The translations under genes and the position numbers were made by a program. The notes under the pieces are model-generated. The model was given only the letters and a program-made list of their open reading frames with translations, did no database searches and had not been told where the DNA came from. A stretch of 64,000 nt of DNA from Sipunculus nudus (Eukaryota > Annelida > Sipuncula > Golfingiida > Sipunculidae), in contig CM049314.1 in assembly GCA_026874595.1 (NCBI GenBank), positions 69,640,300-69,704,299 on the forward strand, written 5' to 3'. How positions within the stretch are numbered: the stretch's first letter is position 1; every line of letters begins with the position of its first letter. This document shows positions 44,814 to 56,220 of the stretch, in pieces.

Positions 44814-46813
44814 CTGAAACATAAGAAAAGGAATTAAATGTATAAGTTAACATAATTAATGTTCAGAGGAAAGTCTCTAGACAATTCGTCATTAATTTAT
44901 AAGTATAATATTACAATATAATATATAATATTATATTATATATCAGACCCCCCTCAGTTTCACCTACGAGTCTGAAAGTTTGCTGGAGTTGTTCTGAAAA
45001 GTACTATGTTTCTCTGTCCTCGGACTTTTTGTAACTTGTATACAAGACAGTTCCTTTCTATCACAAATACTTAAATTATTTTATATGAAAGTGCTGTTGA
45101 ACCATAGCTCTGTTAACAGGAATAATATCTGTGTAAATATAAAGATGATTGATTTTCATAAATTGTATATTTCTTAGGCATCAGAATCAAGTGCTTATTA
45201 GTTAGGATTCAGGAGATTTTAAGGTTACAATCTACAATGGAGATAATGTGATGTTATTATGTCAAATTTAATTGATAATGATTCATGGTATATCCATTCA
45301 CGTATAGAAATGGTGATATAATATTTTATTGAAAAAAGGGAACGACCAATGGGCACTACTTATCACAGAAAAGTGATGCTGCGAAAGCCCATGCATCTTT
45401 ATATGAGAGACCTGAGTTTTTACTTACAAATATGCAGCTGCTTGGGAATGAACAAAATGTAAAATGATCTTCGAGCTTGGCTCATCGCTTTAATTCCTGA
45501 CAAAGAGAGGACGGGGGATGGCACATGGGTATGTTTTTACCCGTCACACGGGTTTTCAATTGCAAATATAGGGGGTAAATGGAATCCCCTATAAGTGATA
45601 TATCATCTCATAAATGGTTCATCCACTTACTCCTTCAAAAGTGGGCTTTATGAAACAGGGAAGGTACTATAATAAGGATGCTTTCTTTATGTTTAATAGA
45701 TTTAGCAAGAGAAAATCTGATATTTATAAACCTGGCAGATGGGGAAAGACAAGCATAATTATGAATCTGACATGGGATTATTGCATTAAAGGTGTCCCGA
45801 AGATAAGGTAAAGCAATAGATGACGTACTAGTTTGCCATAAATTTCAGCCTTTCATGAGTTGCGTGAATTCTAGACAATCAAACGTTATTAATTTTAAAA
45901 AGCCCTGTTTATAAGGCCACGATGCTTTTCTCTTCCACATGACACTTCCTCATCACTCAATAGATGAATTGCGATTTTAAACATATGTCACTTTTTTTTA
46001 AACACTATGGTAGCATATGATATGTAAAATGAATATATTCCTTCTGTAGCTCCTATGCATGTTTTGGTGATTTGCTATTTGTTTCACATATGAGTGATCA
46101 TGATCAATCCGGCCATTATCCATCAATGTTTATATTTTACATATTACCTTATTCGAAAAATATCTGTATCTTACAATATAACATAAACAGGCACGTTTGA
46201 AATTCTGACAAAATACAACATGTACTTTTCTTCCATAAAATTGTCTATTATTGCAAACGTCTACATGACCAACGATTGATACTTAGCACACCAGACCATA
46301 ACATTGTAAATAGGGTAGACAGTGTACACATCTAGCCTTTCGAAACATTCACAAGTTATTAATTATACATCAGTACTCTAGATCATGTCTACATACATCC
46401 TACAAGCAATTTATAATGATACACGATATACTTAATAGAATATTTAGCTTCTATCGGTGAGCATTACAGTCTAGTTACAAAGTGGTTGTTCCCGGATAGA
46501 TTAAATGTTGTTTCAAGAGGGATTAGTACCCGTATATAATACAAGCAGGTGGGTGGTAACCGGGCTCTCAATGATGTGATCGGCATTCCCACTGATTAAT
46601 GTCACCTGGGCATTACCAAAGCACAGCTAACGGCCCATCATGTACACCGGTTACCTAAATTTGACAGGCGCCTGTCGGATCAGGCCTTCACGTCAAAACG
46701 CACCCAGGGCAGATGACAGATTGGCATATTCACCTTGATCCAGCATTCACTGTCAATAAATGACAGGCTTTTGGGAGAGACTTAACTCTTTATTTCTCTC
46801 TCTCTGTAACTCT

Positions 46814-46852
<39 letters not shown>

Positions 46853-49800
46853 TATACATATATAATATTAATTTGTTACAACGTAATTTCGTACAACTAC
46901 CTGAACACAGCAGGTAGAGCTGCCCGATGCCTGAACTTTCTTACATTAGTACCCGCATGTGTTGCTTGTTGTTGTGTCCGCAGTACTCATCAGGACCCGG
47001 TCATATAATAGTTACAGGTTGCCAGGTGGAAACAGGAACTACAGTAACCTTTCCATATTATCTTCTTTAAAACCATCAGTTTTTTTCCAGAAATAACCTG
47101 TATTTGTTTAATAAATTTAAGGATAGTTGTAATTGATAAAAAAATGATAATGGAGTGATTTGGATTTAAAGATCAAATCAATGCGAAAGAGACTCCTACA
47201 AATGCAAATTTTGAAATAAATAACCTAAATATAAAAGCCCTGATTAACGCTATATTTTCCGTCACTAAAATATGCTGATTAGTCGGAAAGAAAATTTCGA
47301 GCAGATTAAAACAACAACAAAAAGAGACCGGATTTCACAGTGCATTATATTGCACGAGATATATTGTAAAAAGGCCACGTTACCATGTCATGTCGAATCG
47401 TACTTAGAGGAAAGATACAAAAGCCAGTGAAAATTGCATAGCAGTCACATGACCAAAAGATCTGTCCAATTCTTGAATAGTTTCAGCAATTCATAAAATA
47501 AATGCTTACTGATTCTGCATCATATATCCAAACATAGGGAATCATAAAAGTATGTGATCTGCTAATGTCAAAGTCCTATTCAACATCACTTTGCAAATAA
47601 TTCTGTTCAATTTAGTATTCATGCAGTTTATCTTCTCTAAGTATTCCTTGCACAAGATTCCTATGTTAGTGATCCAGTTAACTGGCCTTCCTGAAGGAAA
47701 ATGAATCGAACCGTTTGGAATCATTGAAAGTTATTAAACAGAGGTTGTGCGTCTTGCCCCTTTGAATCGCGAGTTAGTCATGTGATAAATATGCCAGGGC
47801 AGTTGTGTGAACTAAACATCGATTAAGTATTCGATAAAAGAAAGATGCGGTACGGACGGGTGCGGACTATTTTATGTCTTCCTTCCTACAACGAAGTGTT
47901 AAAAGTAAGTTGTATGGTTCGACCTGTTTGTCTCATGGCCTTGTTTGCCATTCCCCTTTTGAATTTGTACCCTGTCGGCTAACGCTCACGTATCATGTTT
48001 GTATAGCTGGTGTTGGGGTTTTCCCTAGAAGCTTATCTGTAATGACACCAGTATAAGAGACATGTTTGTACATACTCATGATTGAGTGGTCTTCCTTCCC
48101 CTAATATAAAAATAATTCCAGTCGCTCCCACGTGAACAAATTTGCAACAACAAAGAAACATTCTGTCAGCATCAGTGAACTTATATTGTGACCATAACTG
48201 TCGATGACGAAAGGGATGTTTTTCTAATCCCCTGGCCTGATCAAGGAAATTCTATGGAAAACAGATTAACAGCTCGGGAGGTAAATGTGGACTTCTCAGT
48301 TAAGAGGTAAGGATCGGAACGCTTGGAACAGTACGGTCCAAAAATTTGGACCACTAACTAAAAATACCCCACAGCTTATCTCTTCACCCGACCGCTCTAC
48401 CTAATGTTTAGGTTTAAGATGTATTTAGTTCCAACATGTACATCTTGAGACAAACAAAGTGCTATTAATCTCTCAATAAGAGACTGCTTAGTCACGCAAA
48501 TTGTATTTAAAGCAAATTTAACTGCACAAAATCAATGATATACGAGTATTATTTCATGTATTTGATCTGTGAGTAACAATAAAGGGTACATGTGTGTTAT
48601 TTGCCTATGATTGAAATGACATGTTCAGCATTAAAATTGTTGTCCCTTGTTGTACAATGCTTCTGCTTTTTTTTTCAGTATAACTGTGTATCAAAGTCAA
48701 ATAAGAACATTTTCTTTACATTAAATACAAAAACCCTTTATTAGCTTTATATATATACCCTATATATTAGATAATTAACATTAGATGCAAACTTTTCGAA
48801 TTTTAAAATTGCAATACATCACTATTCGACAAATGTCAACCCACTTCCTATTCTTATTAAATAAAAGGTTGAGTTTGTTCCATCTGAGTTCCCTCTTCAC
48901 CGACTTAAAACATTAAGCCTGTCGTAGCCATGTTTCGTAGCCAGCAAAACGGATACCCGTCCAGTAAAGAGTGTCAAGACCCCTTTGTTGTTAAATTTCA
49001 TTTTTACCGACAGCATACCAGCCCAACAACCACGTGAACAGATCCCTATGCCAGAGGGATGTCGGGACCCTTTGCATTTTGCTTTTAATGTAGCCGGCTG
49101 AAGGAGCAGCATCTGGCTATATTTCTAGAAAATGTACTTCAAAAGAAAGTATTAATTATCATACTCTAAGTTTATATTAAAGCAATACATTGGTCAAAAT
49201 ACGAAAACGGGACACGCACTCACATTTGAAATGTGGTGTTCCTTTTGTACTTTGTTACGGGAGAACCATTGCCATTTTAAAAATTTCGACATGCACACCC
49301 AAAAGTTCTATTCCATACTACATACTTTCTTCCCATGAATTTTCCTTAAATAGTAAAGAAAACACATAAAAGTATACCTATGACAATAGTTCTTTATTTA
49401 CCATCAGCTGTGTTTAATTAATTTACAGAGCAGTCACAGTTTTCTTTTGTAAATAAATATTCTCATAAATGTTCAGTTACAATCAACGGTATATAAACTA
49501 ATTATTTGGGTGTATTTTAATAATTTATATAAACATTACTGACTTGTATAAAAGGTTCAAATTCCAGTTTTGTTAAAGGTCGACCTTAATTAAATCTTTT
49601 TACCATACCACTTATGAGGCGTGATTGAAAACAACGGCAACGCCCAGTTCGCCCACCTTATCGAATAGTGAGGGAGAAAATTTTGAAACGGTCATCCGGG
49701 CTACTACCATGTGATGTGCGGCTGAGCAGTAAGCATTCGACCGCGGGGACTGACTTCCATGACAACAATATCAGCGAAACGAAAAAAAAAAATTGTCCCC

Positions 49801-49970
49801 AGAATTAGTTAATACAAAGACACTGAAATATGAAACGAGCATCTTATCTTTATCTTAAATTAAATAAACCATCTGTGTACAAACATATTTATCAATAAAT
49901 ATATACAATAATGTATGTGTCAATATGCATGCGTGTTAATTTCTTAACCACAGTATAGAATGTCACTTAC
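44814..49970 (-). other. Predicted receptor 1 5' UTR intron (5.2 kb)
   Basis: From the donor at 49970-49969 (minus-strand GTAAGT) to the acceptor at 44814. No gene is supported inside. It holds an (AT)n tract near 46818-46850 and a block (46275-46700) homologous to 58685-59090. Compare the 882 bp intron of receptor 2. Confidence 0.45.
46275..46700 (-). repeat. Segmental duplication block, copy in receptor 1 intron
   Basis: GACAGTGTACACATCTAGCC and AGAGGGATTAGTACCCGT match GGCAGTGCATATATCTAGCC and AGGGGGATAGTACCCGTG at 58735-58885, in the same order and spacing class. Confidence 0.6.
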
Positions 49971-50170
49971 CAAGTAAAATGAGAAAGACTATCTCGAAAC
50001 CACATGGTAGCTGGTGTACGACACAGAAGCTCGCGTTCTGTACTGAATGCACGTGAACAGCTGTGTGCACGGATATCATCTGACACAAGCACAAAGGCTT
50101 CACCTATGCATAGGGGTAGTGTATGTAAGTGAAAGTATTAGCATAGAGGTCAGGCGATTTAGTGACCCGT
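49971..50170 (-). other. Predicted non-coding first exon and promoter of receptor 1
   Basis: On the minus strand, CATTTTACTTG then GTAAGTGACA is a near-consensus donor. A block just upstream (50105-50165) is conserved at 56150-56215 next to an equivalent donor. A minus-strand TATAAA (50203-50198) lies about 30 bp before the conserved block. The exact transcription start is unknown. Confidence 0.45.
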
Positions 50171-52036
50171 CTCGAGAATGATCGTTTTGTATGAGCATTT
50201 ATAGTACCAAACAATTAACCCGGATCTAGTTAACAATACAATATTGATTAGTGAGAGTTCCGTAAGTGGTTCCATAAATGTTGTTAGTGCAAATGAACAT
50301 AGTCCATTTGGTGAAATGTAAGAAAAGCGGTCTTTGCTGGACTTGAAAAATTAATTTTCATTTGGGTTTGGCTTTGGGAAACAGATTTGAAAGTTTACCA
50401 ACAAAGCAACGATAATTGTCATATAGCTTAGATTGATGTATTTCGGCATGAAATTAGCTTTGCGTTTTATTTTGTCACTTTGACCTTGTCGATGCACGCT
50501 AGTGTTTTAATGAGAGCAAAAAATGGAAAATATATTATTATCACCAAAAGGGCCACGTTGCTATATTTATATTATGTCTGTCTTTCTGTTTAATTCATAT
50601 AAATCAAGTAATTGATTTTTACCGAATGTGAAATAACCTACCATAATATTGAAATTTATTGATTCCGAAAGTTCACATGATTTTTATAAATGTGGACAAT
50701 TTAAGGTAAGTTAATCAAGTATTCAATATTTAATGTTTTGCCTGGTTCTTCTTTGACTTGAGGTCAATGGCGAGATAATACAGATCCCTTAACTGTTGCA
50801 TTGGTACAATTAATAACAATCATTTATTCATAGCTAATATGAATATAGAACTAGAATAGCCTTGTTTTTGCAGCGCAATTACAGATATAATTTCTCTAAT
50901 CTATCTCTAATCTATGGGCCATCCCGAACATTAGGAGTAAGATATGGACTATGACAAAACAATTAATCTAGATTTCAGCAGATTTCACCTTGAAGGTCAA
51001 GGCCAAGGTCACCACAGTTTGAACTGCGATGAGATTTTGGCAGAAAAAAAAATTCTGGTGTGTCAAATTTGAGGGCAAAATGTGAAATACTTCTAAAGTT
51101 CGGGGGTTCACAAAAATCTATATTTCGGCAGATTTGATCTTAAAGAGGAAGGTCAAGGTCACCGGGTTTCGAACTCCTCTGCGATTTTTGTACGAGTGTT
51201 TAAAAATTATGGAGGAAAATATGCAGCCCTTCAAAGGTTATCGCACTCTCAAGATATCCTACAGACGACGACTGACGACGATAGACAGCATGTCTGGGGG
51301 GGGGGGGGGCAAATATTGATAATCTTTTCTCATCTTAACACTGGTTTATTGTTACTGAATTACAGATATTATATTTCTTAGATTTGGTTGTGAGATTACC
51401 AAAAACTATAAAATATTCATAGTATTAGCACGTGTATCGAGAAAGGATTCAAGTACCTCGCATAAAGTGAAAGAAATGGAAGTTTGTTAGATAGGTCTAA
51501 CAGTGTAATTTTTATTTAACTTTATCCCATGGGAATAAATATTATTATAAGGGGTTGGACACATTGGTTTATTTATATAATTATAGCCGAATATGCACTT
51601 GATATCTCAATATGATAAACCTAGTCATTATTAAAGCAATGTTCGTTTCCATATAATTCATATATCCTATCATTCTGTCCTCAAGATCCAAATGTACAAC
51701 ATGAAAAAACTCATTGAAATACCAATTCTACGTTACACTTGACTCACCTGGTTGTGTTTACTAAAGAGGGTTTTCTATAGAAATACCGTGTGATCGATGG
51801 TCCGATCTTGTGCATAAGCGGCAACTCCGGAACAAGGAAAATAAACGTGAACATATATGGTTGGAAATTCTGGTATTAGAAACCTTGAAACAGTTGGTTT
51901 TTAAAGGTACGAGGGAGGGTCACAGGTACCATTAGTGCCATTTTTATGTTCATGCCAATGACCGTAAAAGGCCTAAATCGTTAGAATACCATTCATATAA
52001 TTCTTCATTCACTCTAAGCATCTTTCAGTAGAGATG
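50171..52036. other. Intergenic stretch between receptor units
   Basis: No gene. Contains a two-copy AGGTCA-bearing repeat (50980-51240) and a 14-base G-run (51296-51309). Confidence 0.5.
50980..51240 (+). repeat. Two-unit repeat with AAGGTCAAGG motifs
   Basis: Two units about 145 bp apart start CAGATTTSA, then AAGGTCAAGGYCAAGGTCACC or GGAAGGTCAAGGTCACC, then GTTTSGAACT, then a GCGATTTTNG block. Related in content to the AGGTCA-rich core at 21640-22100. Confidence 0.6.
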
Positions 52037-52320
52037 TCTTCATCGGCTTCTGTGGCTCAGGGGTAGAGCACAGAACCCAAAAGCTGGAAGATCGTGAGTT
52101 TGAATCTCAGCCGAGGCCTGACCCAGGGTAACCGCGCTGCAGGCATAATTGGAAGGCTGTGCCCCACATCCGTGTATCACTCACAGACGAGTGCTTCTTT
52201 GGTGTTATGACCCAGCAATGGGAAGATCTGCACACCCAGGGCCCGCAGGTGCAGTAATCACCGGGCTTGGTTAACGCCAGGATATTAAATAAGAGGAAAC
52301 GTGTGATACTGCCCTGTCAA
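52037..52320 (+). mobile_element. tRNA-derived SINE
   Basis: A-box TGGCTCAGGGGTAGAGC near 52051-52067 and B-box-like GAGTTTGAATCTCA near 52095-52108, with correct spacing. A non-tRNA body follows (GGAAGGCTGTGCC, TATGACCCAGCAATGGG, CACCCAGGGCCC) and a short A/T-rich tail. The body and missing acceptor pairing argue against a real tRNA gene. Confidence 0.65.
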
Positions 52321-52779
52321 GTAGTCCAAAACCGCAATGCAATATTGCAGATATACATATATTTGGTTAAGCTAGCATTTTTAAAAAGATTGGGGGGGGG
52401 GGGCGGTTACCCCCAACAAAAGAAATATTTTTAAAAGAATAAAAGAAAAAGAATAGAAATGTCTGAAGATGTTATTAAACACTGTATAGGAGTATAACTC
52501 TTTGGTTTCGATGACTTCAGCTCCAGCTTCCTGATTATTGTTATTATATGTACAGATACAAATGATATGCATCAAAACAACGTAACAGGCTTGCCGGGTT
52601 TTGACATTTTATTTAAAAAGTACAGTAAAGCCCCCTGATATTATGTCTATATCAATTATATCAGTTACCAATTACCAATTTAAAAATTAATATTATGCTT
52701 TCTTTTACGCAGAAGTTATTTGATAATTCGATTCAATTTTCTTTATTTAATATTTATTTAGATCTTGACAAATCTGTGA
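52321..52779. other. Short intergenic stretch
   Basis: Contains a 12-base G-run (52392-52403) and, at its end, two minus-strand AATAAA signals (52758-52753 and 52747-52742) just past the stop of the adjacent gene remnant. Confidence 0.5.
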
Positions 52780-52996
52780 CTACCAGGTAACATTTGAAGG
52801 AAAAGGTTGTTGCGATACTATAGAAGTATGAACCACAACAGATTGTTGTAAATCAATTCTTTCGAATACCCCGTTCATCGGTGGCAATGTACTTGATTCG
52901 CTGTTTCTATACTCTCTGATAGCCCCTCTCCAGACTGTGAGAAGAATAGTAATCAGCACTGGGTCAGATATAATGTCCATACTAAATGCATATATA
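52780..52996 (-). pseudogene. GPCR C-terminal remnant cut at TM7
   Basis: The minus-strand frame reads from …YAFSMDIISDPVLITILL into VWRGAIREYRN, then a 45-residue polar tail ending SNVTW and TAG. A hydrophobic helix with DP at the NPxxY place followed by an amphipathic basic stretch fits TM7 and helix 8 of a class A GPCR. AATAAA follows the stop by about 22 bases. The frame is cut on its N-terminal side where a pogo-like terminus starts (52997, preceded by TA). The rest of the gene was not found nearby. Not close to the two intact receptors. Confidence 0.4.
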
Positions 52997-53110
52997 CAGT
53001 AGAGCGTCGTTCATCCGAACTTCGATTGTTCGGATAAACGGTTACGTACGATTCACCATGAGAGCCGGTGAGCACCGGACTTTACCATATACTGACAGAC
53101 CCGAATTAAT
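52997..53110 (+). mobile_element. pogo-like left terminus
   Basis: TA, then CAGTAGAGCGTCGTTCATCC, sharing CAGTAGAGCGYCGT with 39985, followed by a GTTCGGAT hairpin-like segment. No right end was recognised before receptor 2, so the element is truncated or rearranged. Confidence 0.5.
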
Positions 53111-53814
53111 TAAGCTAGTCCAAAATAAACATCACTAAAAACTTTTTAGGTTTGCTTCAATTAATTCAAATATCATTTAAAATCAATTAAAATTAATGCT
53201 TATTTGTCCTGAAAAATCAGATTCAATTGTAAAATTAGCACAAGAATATAGAACAATGTGTATTAGCACAAGAGTATAGATCAATGCGAGTTTCCATAAT
53301 ATCACTTCCTTAAAATTGTTGCACATATCGAAAATTATAATACTTCGTTAGAATACTTCATATATCACTTTAAGCTTATCATATTACAACAATACCTAGT
53401 AATTCGCTTTGAACAATAAATCGTTACACATAGTGGATATAAAATTTCTCAGTCATCTGTATTCCCTTAATACATTATAGGTGTTATGAATGTACTTCAA
53501 TCTAGTGGTTAGCTGACTGTATTAAGATTTTATCCCGTTGAGTCATGACTCAAAATATCAATGTGCGACCTTGTAATGATTTCTTTATTACATCTCACTA
53601 CACTTGTCTTCCGAAACACCAGTTAGATATACCCAGAAAGCGCTTAGTCTTCAGGGAAAAGGCCTTTACTGTCACTTACACATAATATGTAAACACGTAC
53701 ATCCTTTTAATATATAGTTGGTTTACCGTTAAATGGCCATGTAATGATTATTCAAGGAAATCTTATAGAAGGAAAGCTTATGGAAGAATCATTGTAAAAA
53801 GTCATATAACATAT
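53111..53814. other. Gene-free stretch, receptor 2 3' flank
   Basis: Nothing recognised. The last 40 bases share sequence with the receptor 1 3' end. Confidence 0.4.
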
Positions 53815-54906
53815 CTATGAGATTGATCGTGTCACAGTTTCAAGACACTGTCCATTTGTTCTTTCTTCTCCTCCAGCACAAAAGAACGTTCGGGGTGATC
53901 GAATAATATCACGAACCTCTTTCCTCAGTCTACTGCTACCTCCGGTTATAACATAAAAACTCGAAGCAGATATCAGTTCCACCGGAATTCCAAGAACAAT
54001 CATTGCTTTTAGAATAAGGATAAGAGACTCAACGATTCTCACCGTAATAGTCTCCTGGTCCACTGTGACTTTCAGGTATGCGATGGAAGCAATTTCTAAT
54101 AACATAAATGTGAGATGAAATAAAGTGAACACGATTGAAAACACGACAATGTTTTTGGTCACTCTTGTTTTGATCGCTCGGTCGTCTTGGTTCTGTTCAT
54201 CAATTCTTCGATAGAGAAGTTCACGGATGGTCAGCACTGACAAAACGATCGCCAGTGTTATGGCTGATAGAAGTAAAATAATGTCGATGATTGTGAAAGC
54301 CATGAATCCACTGAAACATTCAGGATCAACACCACATCCGTCAAATAATGGATATTCTGTTTTCCTGACCGTGTAATATTTTAAAGCAAATATTATAGCC
54401 AACATCATACTGGTGAATATGCCAATCTTTTCAAAATTTAGAACTCGATCTAAAAAAGCAGTTAGAGGATGACAGATAGCGATATAGCGCAGTGCGATCA
54501 CTAGAATCACTGCGCAGTATGACAGCGAAGATAAAATGTTTTTCGCAATGTAAATTATAATACAACCTGTGTCTGAATTCGTTGCATATGGTATTCTTTT
54601 TACCAAGTCACATATATTTGACAACAGTTTGCTTAGTATTATAACTAGTAACACTCGACGCAAAGGTCCTCGTCGAATGGTCTTCAACCGGATACAAAGA
54701 AAAAATGCGACAACATTCAAAAGCACACTTAAAATATCTATTGTAAGTGATATGTATTTTTTTGCAGTCAGCCAGGGGACAAACTTACTATAAAGGCTGT
54801 ATACTTTTAACATCTTATCAAAGGTATGCATTGAATGGCTTCCATTCCTAGAATTAAGGAATTCTGTCAGGTTCCTTTTAAATGTAAAATTAAAACTGTT
54901 TTCCAT
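53815..54906 (-). CDS. Atypical rhodopsin-like GPCR, paralogue 2 (363 aa)
   Basis: Single coding exon with the same seven-helix layout as the gene at 43552-44673. N-terminal glycosylation sites are N6, N12 and N21. Disulfide cysteines 115 and 191 are present. TM3 ends LRYIAICHPLTA (139-150), identical there to paralogue 1. TM7 has ASSFY (314-318) in place of NPxxY, and D2.50 and CWxP are missing. Conservation with paralogue 1 is highest at the cytoplasmic ends of TM3, TM5 (VLSxLTIREL) and TM6 (RVTKNIVVFS) and lowest in the N-terminus and outer loops. This suggests a shared intracellular partner and different ligands (inference). The stop is TAG where paralogue 1 has CAG and continues three residues. 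Start chosen for its good context (AACATGG). Confidence 0.85.
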   Translation of the reverse strand: MENSFNFTFKRNLTEFLNSRNGSHSMHTFDKMLKVYSLYSKFVPWLTAKKYISLTIDILSVLLNVVAFFLCIRLKTIRRGPLRRVLLVIILSKLLSNICDLVKRIPYATNSDTGCIIIYIAKNILSSLSYCAVILVIALRYIAICHPLTAFLDRVLNFEKIGIFTSMMLAIIFALKYYTVRKTEYPLFDGCGVDPECFSGFMAFTIIDIILLLSAITLAIVLSVLTIRELLYRRIDEQNQDDRAIKTRVTKNIVVFSIVFTLFHLTFMLLEIASIAYLKVTVDQETITVRIVESLILILKAMIVLGIPVELISASSFYVITGGSSRLRKEVRDIIRSPRTFFCAGGEERTNGQCLETVTRSIS

Positions 54907-55133
54907 GTTGTGGCGTCGGCCGGTTGAATGTATGAGACACAGAAGATTTTAAGGTAAGTTAGTACCAAACTCTCTTGTGGCAGTTCGAGTAGAATACCTT
55001 CTTATCTATTATATCATCGAAATGATATATTAAAGACGTGTTTGTCTAGCTGATGAGCTCCTAGAAATCAGTTAGACCTGTATGTTCAGTTGATCTCTTC
55101 TTAGCAAGCAGGTAGTCTGACGATTGTGATTAC
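54907..55133 (-). other. Receptor 2 exon 2, 5' UTR part
   Basis: The minus-strand acceptor TTTTATTTCAG ends at 55134. The 227-base leader has only a very short upstream ORF, unlike receptor 1. Confidence 0.45.
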
Positions 55134-56015
55134 CTGAAATAAAATATATGCACCTGAATTAGACCGTATATAAGTTGAAATATAGTTGATATATTGCTAA
55201 TTTAATTAAAACGGATAACAGTTGACTGTATGGATGAAACAATCCTCAACTGGCATTGTGATATGTAACTACCAATGTTAATAATTTTAATAAATATGGT
55301 GTTTAACGAACAATTATTACATAATGAGTTGTAATCATAACGGTCTTTTTCGTTAGGCCTGAAAAAAAGCTCAATGCTAAAATAATGCAGAACATCTTGG
55401 CATTTAGTATAGGATTATGTTAAAAGAAATCCGTCGCAAATCATGTGTTTCTTTAATACAATTAGTACACACCAGAATATCACATTTTCCGTGTTATTTG
55501 ATAATGTTCATTCCACCATAGTAACTGGAAACAATGTGGCTTTAATCAGGTTGTCATCTACATTCCTCGATCATACTTTAAATGCTTAACTATATAATTT
55601 TAACTTTAGGTTATTCCCCTGCATCGAAATGAAGGGGCTTTCTGAAGGCACCATGTCTGCTGTCGGTCGGCTTTATTGTCATTTAGTATTAATTCATTTA
55701 TTCACCTCTCTTTCAACAAGAAGCTTTCAGTGTTCCACCTTATAATGAACAGTCAACCAGAAAACAAAGATTACTCATAAACAGGTGAACTTGATTAAAC
55801 GGCTTCCATACACCATGTAATGATAAAAATTCCATCGTAATTACAATGTTCTCCATTTTTTTAAAGTTTTTATTGCTGTGATCTTAAAAACTATCAAATA
55901 ATGTATCTTAATAATAATAATAATAATAATCATTGCCTATAAACATATTCATCGATACTAACAGCGCATATTCTTATATACATGTCGAAGTATCAATGAA
56001 TCAACAGTAACTTAC
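55134..56015 (-). other. Predicted receptor 2 5' UTR intron (882 bp)
   Basis: Minus-strand GTAAGT donor (56015-56010) to the TTTCAG acceptor. Contains a short (AAT)n run near 55908-55930. No coding content. Confidence 0.45.
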
Positions 56016-56220
56016 CAATTTAAAAGATGTAAACAAAAGCATGCTGGTTAGATATGCTTCATGAAGTAGTGATGCTCCCTGTTGTGTTGCCAATCATTGT
56101 AGGGAATGGTCACACGGACAAAACCTACTGGTACTTTAAAAGCTCAGCTTTCATAATGATGGTGGTAGGGTATACGAGTGAGTTTTAGTGATGATGTCAG
56201 GCGAGATGGCGATTCATCCC
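56016..56220 (-). other. Predicted non-coding first exon and promoter of receptor 2
   Basis: Minus-strand TTTTAAATTG then GTAAGTTACT is the donor. A block at 56150-56215 (GATGGTGGTAGGGTATACG and ATGTCAGGCGA) matches 50105-50165 beside the receptor 1 donor. Transcription start unknown. Confidence 0.45.

Noticed and set aside
52037-52110. Possible genuine tRNA gene
   Set aside because: A- and B-boxes are present, but I cannot pair an acceptor stem, and a SINE body follows directly.
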